Of a stretch of 5,461 nt of DNA, positions 1 through 5,461 are shown piece by piece (the stretch's first letter is position 1; each line of letters begins with the position of its first letter). Source of the stretch: a bacterium (GTDB lineage: Bacteria; Tectomicrobia; Entotheonellia; Entotheonellales; Entotheonellaceae). A program made the position numbers and the translations under genes. The stretch spans positions 1 to 5,461 of the forward strand of contig JAPULM010000451.1 of NCBI GenBank assembly GCA_027294925.1, given 5' to 3'. Under the pieces are notes generated by a model. That model worked only from the letters and a program-made list of their open reading frames with translations. It made no database searches and had not been told where the DNA came from.

Positions 1-11
1 GTCGACGCCAT
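1..11 (-). CDS. Start of a divergent gene, only the first codons present
   Basis: On the minus strand an ATG at 11-9 is followed by GCG TCG AC (Met-Ala-Ser-Thr) and then the window ends. The support is the ribosome binding site: GGAGG (plus-strand complement at 19-23) lies 7 nt upstream of the ATG within a purine-rich GGGGAGGAGAGAG tract, close to an ideal bacterial start. No product can be inferred from three codons. By position it would be transcribed away from the amidase cluster across a 470 bp region full of inverted repeats, which is a common arrangement for a regulator and its target operon. That role is only an inference. The alternative is a chance ATG behind a purine run. Confidence 0.45.
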
Positions 12-75
12 GCTCTCTCCTCCCCTTGTCTCAAATAGTTCTAATGACGTATCATGCAAGCTTGTCAGTGCTCGT

Positions 76-103
76 CAGGCCAACAGCAACCGCTGTTGAC
101 CTG
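76..103. repeat. 12-bp hairpin / inverted repeat
   Basis: CAGGCCAACAGC (76-87) pairs with GCTGTTGACCTG (92-103) with one mismatch around a 4-nt AACC loop. Neither strand has a T-run after it, so it is not a typical intrinsic terminator. It lies about 65 bp upstream of the minus-strand ATG at 11, so it could be an operator or a 5' leader stem of that divergent gene. The pairing is visible; the role is inference. Confidence 0.5.
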
Positions 104-296
104 GACCCCATTGTGGCAAAAAGCGCTCTTTGAGGCAAGCCGAAATTCATCCACCGGCTGCTCGCGATGCCGCTCACCAACTGGTAGCAATACGTTTCCA
201 TATTTAGGCCAAACTGCCTTGCTTATCTCCTTTGACCACGGCCAGACGGCGGTAGGTGGTCCGATCTCGGTTGCCTGACACCAATCTAAACCACGG

Positions 297-320
297 TTGT
301 GGCTTTAAGTCAAGCCACAA
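297..320. repeat. 9-bp perfect inverted repeat, candidate operator
   Basis: TTGTGGCTT (297-305) and AAGCCACAA (312-320) are perfect reverse complements separated by TAAGTC. An overlapping weaker stem, TAAACCAC at 287-294 against GTGG and TTTA at 299-307 with one bulged base, shares its left arm. The right arm overlaps copies of the CAAG[AC]CA[TC] half-site found four more times in this region. It lies about 80-95 bp upstream of the -35-like sequence, an upstream activator or secondary repressor position. Confidence 0.5.
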
Positions 321-393
321 GACATCGTCAAGACATAGGAAAAACAGCTGTTTTAGATATTCGACAAGCCATAAAATGGTTGTTTATGTCTTG
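311..393. repeat. Five-copy half-site array CAAG[AC]CA[TC]
   Basis: Copies are at 311-318 (CAAGCCAC), 318-325 (CAAGACAT), 329-336 (CAAGACAT), 365-372 (CAAGCCAT) and, inverted, 386-393 (ATGTCTTG). The second and third are 11 bp apart, one helical turn, so they would lie on the same face of the DNA. The last two form the arms of the inverted repeat at 363-395. For equal base frequencies about 0.06 matches would be expected by chance on both strands of 480 bp, though the pattern was defined after seeing it. One isolated match (2304-2311) lies inside the aldo/keto reductase gene and is probably chance. The likely role is cooperative binding of a transcription factor. Confidence 0.5.
341..354. repeat. 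14-bp perfect palindrome, candidate operator
   Basis: AAAACAGCTGTTTT is a perfect palindrome with no spacer. It sits between the direct half-site pair (318-336) and the inverted repeat at 363-395, about 37 bp upstream of the -35-like hexamer. Its core differs from the CAAG[AC]CA[TC] motif, so if it is a binding site it may serve a second protein. The palindrome is seen directly; its function is inferred from position. Confidence 0.45.
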
Positions 394-395
394 TC
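363..395. repeat. 13-bp inverted repeat overlapping the -35 region
   Basis: GACAAGCCATAAA (363-375) and TTTATGTCTTGTC (383-395) are reverse complements with a single mismatch and a 7-nt spacer (ATGGTTG). The right arm overlaps the -35-like TTGTCC (391-396). A dimeric repressor bound here would block RNA polymerase, and an activator would touch the -35 region. The size and symmetry suit a dimeric helix-turn-helix regulator, but the family cannot be assigned from the site. Confidence 0.55.
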
Positions 396-419
396 CAGAC
401 GGATTTTAAGGATTATGCT
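391..419 (+). promoter_or_regulatory. Sigma70-like promoter for the amidase cluster
   Basis: TTGTCC (391-396) matches the -35 consensus TTGACA at four of six positions. After a 17-nt spacer, TATGCT (414-419) matches the -10 consensus TATAAT at four of six, including the conserved first two and last bases. Transcription would start near 426, leaving a leader of about 55 nt before the amidase ATG. It is the best rightward promoter match I found in 12-481, and it is coupled to the inverted repeat at 363-395. Confidence 0.5.
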
Positions 420-481
420 AGGGACGGTCGGCGTTAAACCGATGATGCGCTAGACAGAGAGCGAAACCAAAGGCAAACAAC

Positions 482-1903
482 ATGTCACCGAACGGGTTGG
501 TATTTCTTAATGCAACGGCTCAAGCAGAGCTGATTGCATCCAGGCAGATTTCAGCCGTTGAGCTGATGACTGCGCATTTAGATCAAATTGAACGTGTCAA
601 TCCAAAGGTTAATGCCATCTGTACGCTGGTAGCGGAGCCGGCATTACAGGCGGCAGAGCAGGCTGATCTGCGACAAGCACGCGGTGAGGCGATTGGCCCA
701 CTACACGGATTGCCGGTGGGCATTAAAGATCTGGTCGATACGCAAGGCATCCGCACCACCTATGGATCGCCGATCTATGCCAACCACGTGCCTGAACAAG
801 ATGCCCTAGTGGTCACACGTTACAAACAAGCGGGCGCCATTGTGCTGGGTAAAACCAATACGCCGGAATTTGGGGCCGGCTCACAGACTTTTAATCCGGT
901 GTTTGGCGCCACCTGTAATCCCTACGATCTCCATAAAACCTGTGGTGGCTCCAGTGGTGGCGCCGGCGTGGCGCTGGCCTGTGGAATGCTACCGATCGCC
1001 CAGGGCTCCGACACCGGAGGCTCGTTGCGCAATCCGGCGGCGTGGTCCAATGTTGTCGGTTTTCGCAATAGCGCGGGACGCGTCCCGGTATGGCCGTCAA
1101 AGATGGGTTTTTCGGCTCTTTCGGTAACGGGCGCGATGGGGCGAACGGTGCGAGATGTGGCCTTACAATTATCGGTGATTGCCGGCCCTGACCCGCGCGT
1201 GCCAAATGCCCTGCAGTGCCCGGCGGACGATTTTCGAGCCGCTTTGGGTCGAGATTTTCGCGGCGTACGCGTCGCCTGGAGCCGGGACCTCGGACGTTAT
1301 CCGGTGGAACCGGTCATTACGCAGGTGTGTGACGCCCAACGTGGCACGTTTGCCGATCTCGGCTGTGTGGTTGAAGATGCCGAACCCGATCTGCAAGGCG
1401 CCGATGAAAGCTTTCAAACCGTACGTGCCTACATCTTTGCCCACCGGCATGCTGAACACCTGACACGACAACGAGATAAAATGAAACAAACGGTAATCTG
1501 GAACGCTGAGCAAGGCCTGCGCCTGTCGGCACTCGACGTCGCGAGAGCGGAGGAGCAGCGCACCACGTTACATTTGCAGATGGTGGCATTTTTTAAGCAG
1601 TATGAATTTTTGTGCCTACCCACCACGCAAGTTCCTCCCTTTTCGCTTGAGCAAGAATATCCAACCGAGATCAATGGACAGCCTTTGGACACCTATATTG
1701 ATTGGATGGGATTGTGCTATGCGATCACCATGACCGGGTGCCCGGCCATTTCGGTGCCTTGCGGCTTTACGCCGGACGGGCTGCCGGTTGGACTGCAAAT
1801 TGTCGGCCCGCCACACGCGGATGTCGCCATTTTGCAATTGGCGCATGCCTTTGAGCAAGCAACCATGTTCTATCAACGTCAGCCACCGGCAGCTGCGCCG
1901 TAA
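482..1903 (+). CDS. Amidase-signature family hydrolase
   Basis: A 473-residue enzyme of the amidase signature family (the fold of GatA and FAAH), which hydrolyses carboxamide bonds and is normally cytoplasmic. The full catalytic set is visible: Lys82 in GIKDLVDT, the cis-Ser157 in GGSSGG and the nucleophile Ser181 in [12 protein letters not shown], spaced 75 and 24 residues apart as in GatA and FAAH. The family C-terminal block, [25 protein letters not shown], lies near 419-443. Length is typical. No gatB or gatC neighbours are present, so a tRNA amidotransferase role is unlikely and the substrate is unknown. The ATG at 482 has a modest ribosome binding site, AAAGG at 469-473, 8 nt upstream. 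There is no signal peptide. It is the first gene after the promoter at 391-419 and probably heads a three-gene unit. FRNSAGR (194-200) replaces the more usual GLRPSxGR, a small departure near the active-site region. Confidence 0.93.
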   Translation: MSPNGLVFLNATAQAELIASRQISAVELMTAHLDQIERVNPKVNAICTLVAEPALQAAEQADLRQARGEAIGPLHGLPVGIKDLVDTQGIRTTYGSPIYANHVPEQDALVVTRYKQAGAIVLGKTNTPEFGAGSQTFNPVFGATCNPYDLHKTCGGSSGGAGVALACGMLPIAQGSDTGGSLRNPAAWSNVVGFRNSAGRVPVWPSKMGFSALSVTGAMGRTVRDVALQLSVIAGPDPRVPNALQCPADDFRAALGRDFRGVRVAWSRDLGRYPVEPVITQVCDAQRGTFADLGCVVEDAEPDLQGADESFQTVRAYIFAHRHAEHLTRQRDKMKQTVIWNAEQGLRLSALDVARAEEQRTTLHLQMVAFFKQYEFLCLPTTQVPPFSLEQEYPTEINGQPLDTYIDWMGLCYAITMTGCPAISVPCGFTPDGLPVGLQIVGPPHADVAILQLAHAFEQATMFYQRQPPAAAP

Positions 1904-1916
1904 AAGAGAGAAATCT

Positions 1917-1942
1917 CCTCTATCCCCAGAAGGGTGAAGAGG
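1917..1942. repeat. Weak stem-loop in the amidase-AKR gap
   Basis: CCTCT (1917-1921) pairs with AGAGG (1938-1942), and inside it CCC (1925-1927) pairs with GGG (1932-1934) around an AGAA loop, separated by a 3x3 internal loop. No T-run follows, so I do not call a terminator. It could affect mRNA stability between the two genes or be chance. Confidence 0.25.
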
Positions 1943-2016
1943 CCTCATATGCATTTTAGACGGTGCCTGAGAAGCCATCACAACCTGTAGGATAGGTGGA
2001 GGATAGGAGACAAGCT

Positions 2017-2976
2017 ATGCCAAGCGATCATCACCAAGAGTCCACCAATACCCCCTCACCGTCAATGCCGACCCGCCCTCTAGGACGCACTGGGCACGAG
2101 GTTGGCCTGTTCAGTCTTGGCGGACAGGGGGTTATTGAGCAAGCGGATGCGGAACAAACAGCCATCGCCGTGGTGCGCCGGGCACTTGAGCTAGGCGTCA
2201 ATTACATTGATACGGCACCACGCTATAGCGCTGGGGCGAGGGAAAGCGAGCGCAACATTGGTAAGGCGCTAGACGGCGATCGGCAACGGGTGTTTCTTGC
2301 TACCAAGACACATGATCGTAGCCGTGACGGGTCGCTCAAGCTGCTTGATGAAAGCCTTGAGCTGCTAAAAACCGACCATGTTGATCTGTGGCAAATTCAT
2401 AATATCCAACACCAGGAAGAAATCGAACGAGTTTTTGCCTCAGACGGTGCCTTACAAGCCCTTTTGCAAGCCCGGGAAGACGGCCGCACCCGGTTTCTAG
2501 GCATCACAGGCCATTTCGATCCGGCCCCCTTGCTGGAAGGATTGCGGCGCTTCGACTTCGACTGTATTTTGATGGCCTTAAATGCTGCTGACCCTCACTG
2601 TGCTAGTTTTGCCGCCCGTCTTCTGCCGACGGCAGTTGAGAAACAAATGGGCATTATCGCCATGAAAGTGCCGGCTCGCAGCCGTCTGCTATCGAGCTGG
2701 ACGCCGCCACCTAACGCCGAACAAAATTTCTGGTCGATGGCACACCGTTCAGGCACCCTGACTATGCAAGAGGCGTTACACTATGTGTGGACTCCCTTGG
2801 TGAGTACGGCCATCGTGGGCTGTGACCATCCTGGCCATGTCGAAGCCAACGTCGAAGCGGCCCTCGATTTTGTCCCGTTATCAATGCCGCAGATGCAGGA
2901 AATCGAAGCGCGAACGGCCCCCATTGCACGTCAGGGTTTGTTTTTTCGCAACTGGGCGCTTGAGGTTGAGGACTGA
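2017..2976 (+). CDS. Aldo/keto reductase family oxidoreductase
   Basis: A 319-residue NAD(P)H-dependent reductase with the TIM-barrel aldo/keto reductase fold. The catalytic tetrad is complete: Asp65 and Tyr70 in YIDTAPRY, Lys97 in ATKTHD and His128 in LWQIHN. RPLGRTGHEV near 20-29 is the usual N-terminal strand motif. The ITGHFDP, LMALNAADPH and AMKVP blocks are characteristic of one bacterial subgroup of uncharacterised AKRs, and the C-terminus (IARQGLFFR) also fits it. No cysteine cluster for an iron-sulfur centre is seen. The ATG at 2017 is chosen because AGGAG (2005-2009) lies 7 nt upstream. An in-frame GTG at 1996 would add seven residues that overlap this ribosome binding site. The gene starts 113 nt after the amidase stop and ends 76 nt before the FAD gene, so co-transcription is likely. 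It may reduce an aldehyde or ketone made in the same pathway; the substrate is unknown. Confidence 0.92.
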   Translation: MPSDHHQESTNTPSPSMPTRPLGRTGHEVGLFSLGGQGVIEQADAEQTAIAVVRRALELGVNYIDTAPRYSAGARESERNIGKALDGDRQRVFLATKTHDRSRDGSLKLLDESLELLKTDHVDLWQIHNIQHQEEIERVFASDGALQALLQAREDGRTRFLGITGHFDPAPLLEGLRRFDFDCILMALNAADPHCASFAARLLPTAVEKQMGIIAMKVPARSRLLSSWTPPPNAEQNFWSMAHRSGTLTMQEALHYVWTPLVSTAIVGCDHPGHVEANVEAALDFVPLSMPQMQEIEARTAPIARQGLFFRNWALEVED

Positions 2977-3052
2977 GGTGCGAAAACTGATGTCCGGGTA
3001 AACAGCAGGAAATCGAGACAAACCAGACATAAATCGCTGAGAGGAATTGTAC

Positions 3053-4219
3053 ATGTCGACCACAGCAGAAATGGTCATCATTGGCGGCGGCGTAATGGGA
3101 TGCAGTATCCAATACAATCTGGCGCAACTCGGCATGACCGATACGCTGTTGCTTGAAAAAGGCGTCCTAGCATCCGGTTCGACAAGCCGCTCGCAAGCCA
3201 TCCTCAGGATGCACTATTCCAACGAGGTCACCACCCGTATGGCCTGGGAAAGCCTCAAGGTATTTCAACAGTTTGAGACATTAATCGGCAGTCCATCAGG
3301 TTATACGCGGACGGGATATTTTTTGATCGTCAATGCCGACCAACGTGAGGCAATGGCAGCCAATGTCGCCATGCACAAAGGGCTGGGCGTCAACGTCGAT
3401 ATTGTATCCGCCGACGATGTACGTGAGATTGCCCCAATGTTGGCCGTCACGGACGAGGAGGCATTTGCCTACGAACCGGACTCCGGTTACGCCGACCCGT
3501 ACTTGGTCACCACCGGCTATGCCCGCCGAGCGCGCGAATTAGGTGCGCGCATCAAGTCAGGCGCTCAGGTCATCGACATTGAAATTAACCATGGCCGGAT
3601 TTCGGCAGTCGTCACCGCGGAGGAACGCATTGAGACCGCATACGTTGTCGTTGCCGCTGGCCCGTGGTCAGGTGCTCTGCTACAAAAAATTGGCCTTGAG
3701 TTACCGATTCAGCCCCTGCGCCATCAAGTGGTGATGCTACGCAGGCCACAAGACCGCGTACCCGACCACCCGATCATTGGCGATGTGGTCTATGAGATGT
3801 CAGCTCGCCCTGATGTGGGTCATCTGACTCTCATCGGCCTGGGGGAAGAAGAAGTCGTGGGTCCTGATGATTACAATCAGGGCGTTGATATGCCACTGGT
3901 TGAAGAAACCTGCAATCGGCTCATCAAGCGTATGCCCGGCATGTGCGACGCCTTATTTCGCGGCGGTTGGTCAGGCTTATTCACCGTTACCCCGGACTGG
4001 CACCCAATCATGGATCGTATCGACGGGATTGATGGGCTCTACGTCGCTGTCGGCTTCAGCGGCCATGGCTTCAAGGAGTCACCCATGATCGGCCTCAGCA
4101 TGGCGGAATTGATTGTACATGGGCAGGCGTCGAGTATCGATATTTCGATGCTTGACGCCAAACGGTTCAGCGAAAATCGCCAACTCAAATCCCGTTACGG
4201 CATGGCCGTACTGGCATAA
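3053..4219 (+). CDS. DAO-family FAD-dependent oxidoreductase (sarcosine oxidase beta-like)
   Basis: A 388-residue flavoprotein of the D-amino-acid oxidase superfamily, which oxidises amines or N-substituted amino acids. The dinucleotide-binding loop GGGVMG (11-16) follows a hydrophobic strand, and Glu35 in LLLEKG is placed to bind the FAD ribose. GSTSRSQAILRMHYS (42-56), the second flavin-contact strand AAGPWSG (201-207) and the C-terminal GFSGHGF (334-340) match the sarcosine oxidase beta / glycine oxidase branch. No Cys lies in the C-terminal position that covalently holds flavin in monomeric sarcosine oxidase, so FAD is probably non-covalent. No alpha, gamma or delta sarcosine oxidase subunits are in view. 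The ATG at 3053 follows GAGAGGAA (3039-3046) at good spacing; an in-frame TTG at 3047 is less likely. The last codons and stop seem to overlap a transposon end (4213-4233). The C-terminus RYGMAVLA still looks normal for the family. Confidence 0.9.
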   Translation: MSTTAEMVIIGGGVMGCSIQYNLAQLGMTDTLLLEKGVLASGSTSRSQAILRMHYSNEVTTRMAWESLKVFQQFETLIGSPSGYTRTGYFLIVNADQREAMAANVAMHKGLGVNVDIVSADDVREIAPMLAVTDEEAFAYEPDSGYADPYLVTTGYARRARELGARIKSGAQVIDIEINHGRISAVVTAEERIETAYVVVAAGPWSGALLQKIGLELPIQPLRHQVVMLRRPQDRVPDHPIIGDVVYEMSARPDVGHLTLIGLGEEEVVGPDDYNQGVDMPLVEETCNRLIKRMPGMCDALFRGGWSGLFTVTPDWHPIMDRIDGIDGLYVAVGFSGHGFKESPMIGLSMAELIVHGQASSIDISMLDAKRFSENRQLKSRYGMAVLA

Positions 4220-4233
4220 CTCCATGTATTGCT
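4213..4233 (-). mobile_element. Probable IS1-type terminal inverted repeat
   Basis: Read from the outside in, the plus strand shows GGCATAACTCCA then TGTATTGCT. The known IS1 right end reads GGTAATGACTCCA then ACTTATTGAT. They share the GG tip, the ACTCCA core and the TATTG block, with two single-base gaps. The repeat lies just downstream of the transposase stop (4240-4238), as in IS1, where the 3' end of insB is close to the terminus. This supports 4213 as the original element boundary. The comparison is from memory of IS1 and was not aligned by program. Confidence 0.45.
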
Positions 4234-4237
4234 GGCG

Positions 4238-4354
4238 CTACCCCGTCGCTCTCGTCAGGTTATAGTGGCAAATAAACATCTTGATGGCACCGATGTGATT
4301 GGCGAGCTTCTTGGAAAACGACAACGCACTGCGAACCAGATTGGTTGTTTTTTG
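4238..4354 (-). pseudogene. IS1-family transposase, C-terminal remnant
   Basis: A minus-strand frame from 4354 to the TAG at 4240-4238 encodes 38 residues, closed upstream by a TAA at 4357-4355. Its core reads NLVRSALSFSKKLANHIGAI, then KMFICHYNLT. This matches the C-terminus of IS1-family InsB-type transposases, which end in an R-L-(V/A)-R-x-x-LSFSK-x-(L/V)-x-x-H-x-x-x-I-x-x-(F/Y)-x-x-x-YN pattern. The catalytic DDE core and the other element end are absent, so this is an inactive scar. Recognisable similarity begins at about 4342, so the break lies between there and the copA stop at 4366. It shows past transposition, followed by a deletion or recombination that removed the rest of the element. 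Confidence 0.75.
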
Positions 4355-4365
4355 TTAACCATTCC

Positions 4366-5461
4366 TTATAGATTGATTTTTCGTAATCGAAGGGCATTTC
4401 CGATCACAGAAACCGAGCTCAGACTCATTGCGGCGCTGGCGATCATAGGGCTCAACAAAAGTCCAAAAAACGGATATAAAACACCGGCGGCAATAGGAAT
4501 CCCTATGGTGTTATAACCAAAAGCAAAAAATAAATTTTGCCGAATGTTTTGCATGGTTCCCCGACTGAGTTTGCGAGCTTTCACAATCCCGCGCAAGTCG
4601 CCTTTGACCAAGGTCACTCCCGCACTTTCCATTGCCACATCCGTTCCGGTCCCCATCGCCACACCAATATGCGCTATGGCGAGAGCGGGAGCGTCATTGA
4701 TGCCGTCCCCTGCCATCGCAACCATCCGTCCTTCGGCTTGGAAACGTTTGATCACTTCTGCCTTTTGATCGGGAAGAACCTCTGCGACCACATCGTCCAA
4801 ACCCAGTTTACGGGCAACCGCTTCTGCGGTCGTTCGACTGTCTCCGGTCAACATGACGACGCGAATCCCTTCCTCATGCAATAATTTGATAGCTTCCGGG
4901 GTGGTTTTTTTGATTGGGTCGGAAACCCCGATGAGCCCTGACAGTTTGTCATTGATGACGACAAACATGACGGTTTGCCCTTCGCCTCGCATGGATTGAG
5001 CCTGTGTGTTCAATGCTCCGGGCTCGATTTTCAGTTCTTCGAGCAGTTTACTATTGCCCAAAGCGACCTTTTGATTATCCACGGTCCCGATCACCCCTTT
5101 TCCGGTAATGGATTGGAATTCCGCGACTTTGGTCAAATCAATCCCTCGCTCCTGAGTCCCTTTAACAATGGCTTCTGCCAGGGGATGCTCACTGCTTTGT
5201 TCCAGGCTGGCCACCAAGCTTAGAAATTCTGTCTCATCCTGACCGGAGACTGTTATCACCGAAGTCAAACGAGGTTTGCCTTCGGTTAGTGTTCCCGTTT
5301 TATCCACCACTAAGGTATCAATCTTTTCCATCACTTCCAGAGCTTCGGCATTTTTAATCAGCACGCCTACTAGTGCTCCACGGCCGGTTCCCACCATAAT
5401 GGACATCGGAGTTGCCAGCCCTAAGGCACAGGGACAAGCGATAATGAGCACTGCCACAGCA
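4366..5461 (-). CDS. copA: Copper-exporting P1B-1-type ATPase, C-terminal part
   Basis: The gene is transcribed leftward and is cut by the right window edge; 364 residues are present of a usual 750-830. The inner-membrane pump exports Cu(I) using ATP. In fragment numbering: the CPC metal site of TM6 at 9-11, the phosphorylation motif DKTGT at 53-57 (Asp53), SEHPLA at 90-95 and ITGKG at 118-122 of the nucleotide domain, TGDS at 205-208 and GDGINDAP at 251-258. TM7 has YN (316-317) and TM8 has MSLSS (345-349). CPC plus YN plus MxxSS is the Cu(I)-specific signature, arguing against Zn/Cd/Pb pumps. The frame is open to the edge. The GTG at 5457-5455 is an internal valine, not the start. The missing part should hold the N-terminal metal-binding domain and TM1-TM5. 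It converges on the FAD gene across an IS1 scar. Its base composition looks more AT-rich than much of the amidase gene. Confidence 0.96.
   Translation of the reverse strand, partial: AVAVLIIACPCALGLATPMSIMVGTGRGALVGVLIKNAEALEVMEKIDTLVVDKTGTLTEGKPRLTSVITVSGQDETEFLSLVASLEQSSEHPLAEAIVKGTQERGIDLTKVAEFQSITGKGVIGTVDNQKVALGNSKLLEELKIEPGALNTQAQSMRGEGQTVMFVVINDKLSGLIGVSDPIKKTTPEAIKLLHEEGIRVVMLTGDSRTTAEAVARKLGLDDVVAEVLPDQKAEVIKRFQAEGRMVAMAGDGINDAPALAIAHIGVAMGTGTDVAMESAGVTLVKGDLRGIVKARKLSRGTMQNIRQNLFFAFGYNTIGIPIAAGVLYPFFGLLLSPMIASAAMSLSSVSVIGNALRLRKINL

Larger units (their letters stand above)
12..481. promoter_or_regulatory. Long divergent intergenic control region
   Basis: This 470 bp stretch lies between the putative leftward start at 11 and the amidase start at 482. 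Short open frames occur in it (for example 54-278 and 256-453 on the plus strand), but their translations are low-complexity or Cys/Arg/Ser-rich, have no recognisable family and no good ribosome binding site. I see no tRNA or protein remnant. What it does hold is a hairpin at 76-103 and a cluster of inverted repeats with a promoter-like sequence in 297-419, each listed separately. A leftward promoter is not clear. The minus strand offers TTGACT followed after 17 nt by TTTAGA (about 312-284), which is weak and would leave a 5' leader of over 200 nt. The stretch at 104-296 holds nothing else I can support. Confidence 0.6.

Noticed and set aside
234..261. GACCAC / GTGGTC inverted repeat
   Set aside because: Only 6 bp with a 16-nt spacer, which is expected by chance in a region of this length.
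54..453. Two short plus-strand open frames (54-278 and 256-453) as small genes
   Set aside because: No good ribosome binding sites and no recognisable domains. They overlap in different frames, and the second runs through the operator and promoter sequences at 297-419.
482..1903. Amidase as the GatA subunit of the glutamyl-tRNA amidotransferase
   Set aside because: It has the shared catalytic triad, but no gatB or gatC is adjacent and the [12 protein letters not shown] / NVVGFRNS region fits a non-GatA amidase subgroup better.
1917..1942. Stem-loop after the amidase as an intrinsic terminator
   Set aside because: The stem is interrupted by a 3x3 internal loop and no T-run follows on the plus strand.
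4341..4360. GGTTG, T-run, GTTAACC as a terminator between the converging genes
   Set aside because: The arms are only four base pairs (GGTT/AACC) and the T-run sits in the loop, not after the stem.
4229..4516. Plus-strand 95-residue frame as a hypothetical protein
   Set aside because: It is antisense to the IS1 transposase remnant and to the 3' end of copA, both of which have clear family motifs.
4366..5461. ATPase as a Zn/Cd/Pb exporter
   Set aside because: The YN in TM7 and MSLSS in TM8 are the Cu(I)-type residues; the zinc-type K and DG signature is absent.

Overview
This is a bacterial window with four substantial genes. Their layout is a rightward three-gene metabolic cluster, a small insertion-sequence scar, then the 3' two-thirds or so of a leftward copper ATPase gene that runs off the right edge. 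Dense coding, Shine-Dalgarno sites, a sigma70-like promoter and an IS1-type transposase remnant all indicate a bacterium. The sequence does not fix the lineage. The protein types are common in environmental and soil or marine bacteria, and I would not name a genus. The window starts exactly on a SalI site (GTCGAC), which may or may not mean anything.

Left edge and control region (1-481). On the minus strand a very good Shine-Dalgarno (GGAGG) lies 7 nt before an ATG at 11-9, so a divergent gene appears to start here and leave the window after three codons. The 470 bp between it and the amidase holds no convincing gene. It holds an unusually dense set of inverted repeats: a hairpin at 76-103, a 9-bp perfect inverted repeat at 297-320, a 14-bp palindrome at 341-354 and a 13-bp inverted repeat at 363-395. 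Five copies of a half-site CAAG[AC]CA[TC] lie within 311-393. A sigma70-like promoter (TTGTCC, 17 nt, TATGCT) starts inside the last repeat. This looks like the operator array of a controlled cluster, perhaps bound by the product of the divergent gene.

Metabolic cluster (482-4219). An amidase-signature hydrolase, an aldo/keto reductase and a DAO-family FAD-dependent oxidoreductase follow each other on one strand with gaps of 113 and 76 nt and no clear terminator. A plausible reading is amide hydrolysis, then flavin-dependent oxidation of the released amine or N-substituted amino acid, with the reductase handling a carbonyl product. The substrate cannot be read from the sequence.

Scar and copper ATPase (4213-5461). 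Just past the FAD gene, on the minus strand, is the last ~35 codons of an IS1-family transposase with a likely IS1-type terminal repeat. That repeat seems to overlap the last codons and stop of the FAD gene. The rest of the element is gone. About 12 nt beyond the preserved frame lies the stop codon of a P1B-1 copper-exporting ATPase (copA) transcribed toward the scar. The junction looks like the boundary between two blocks of different origin.
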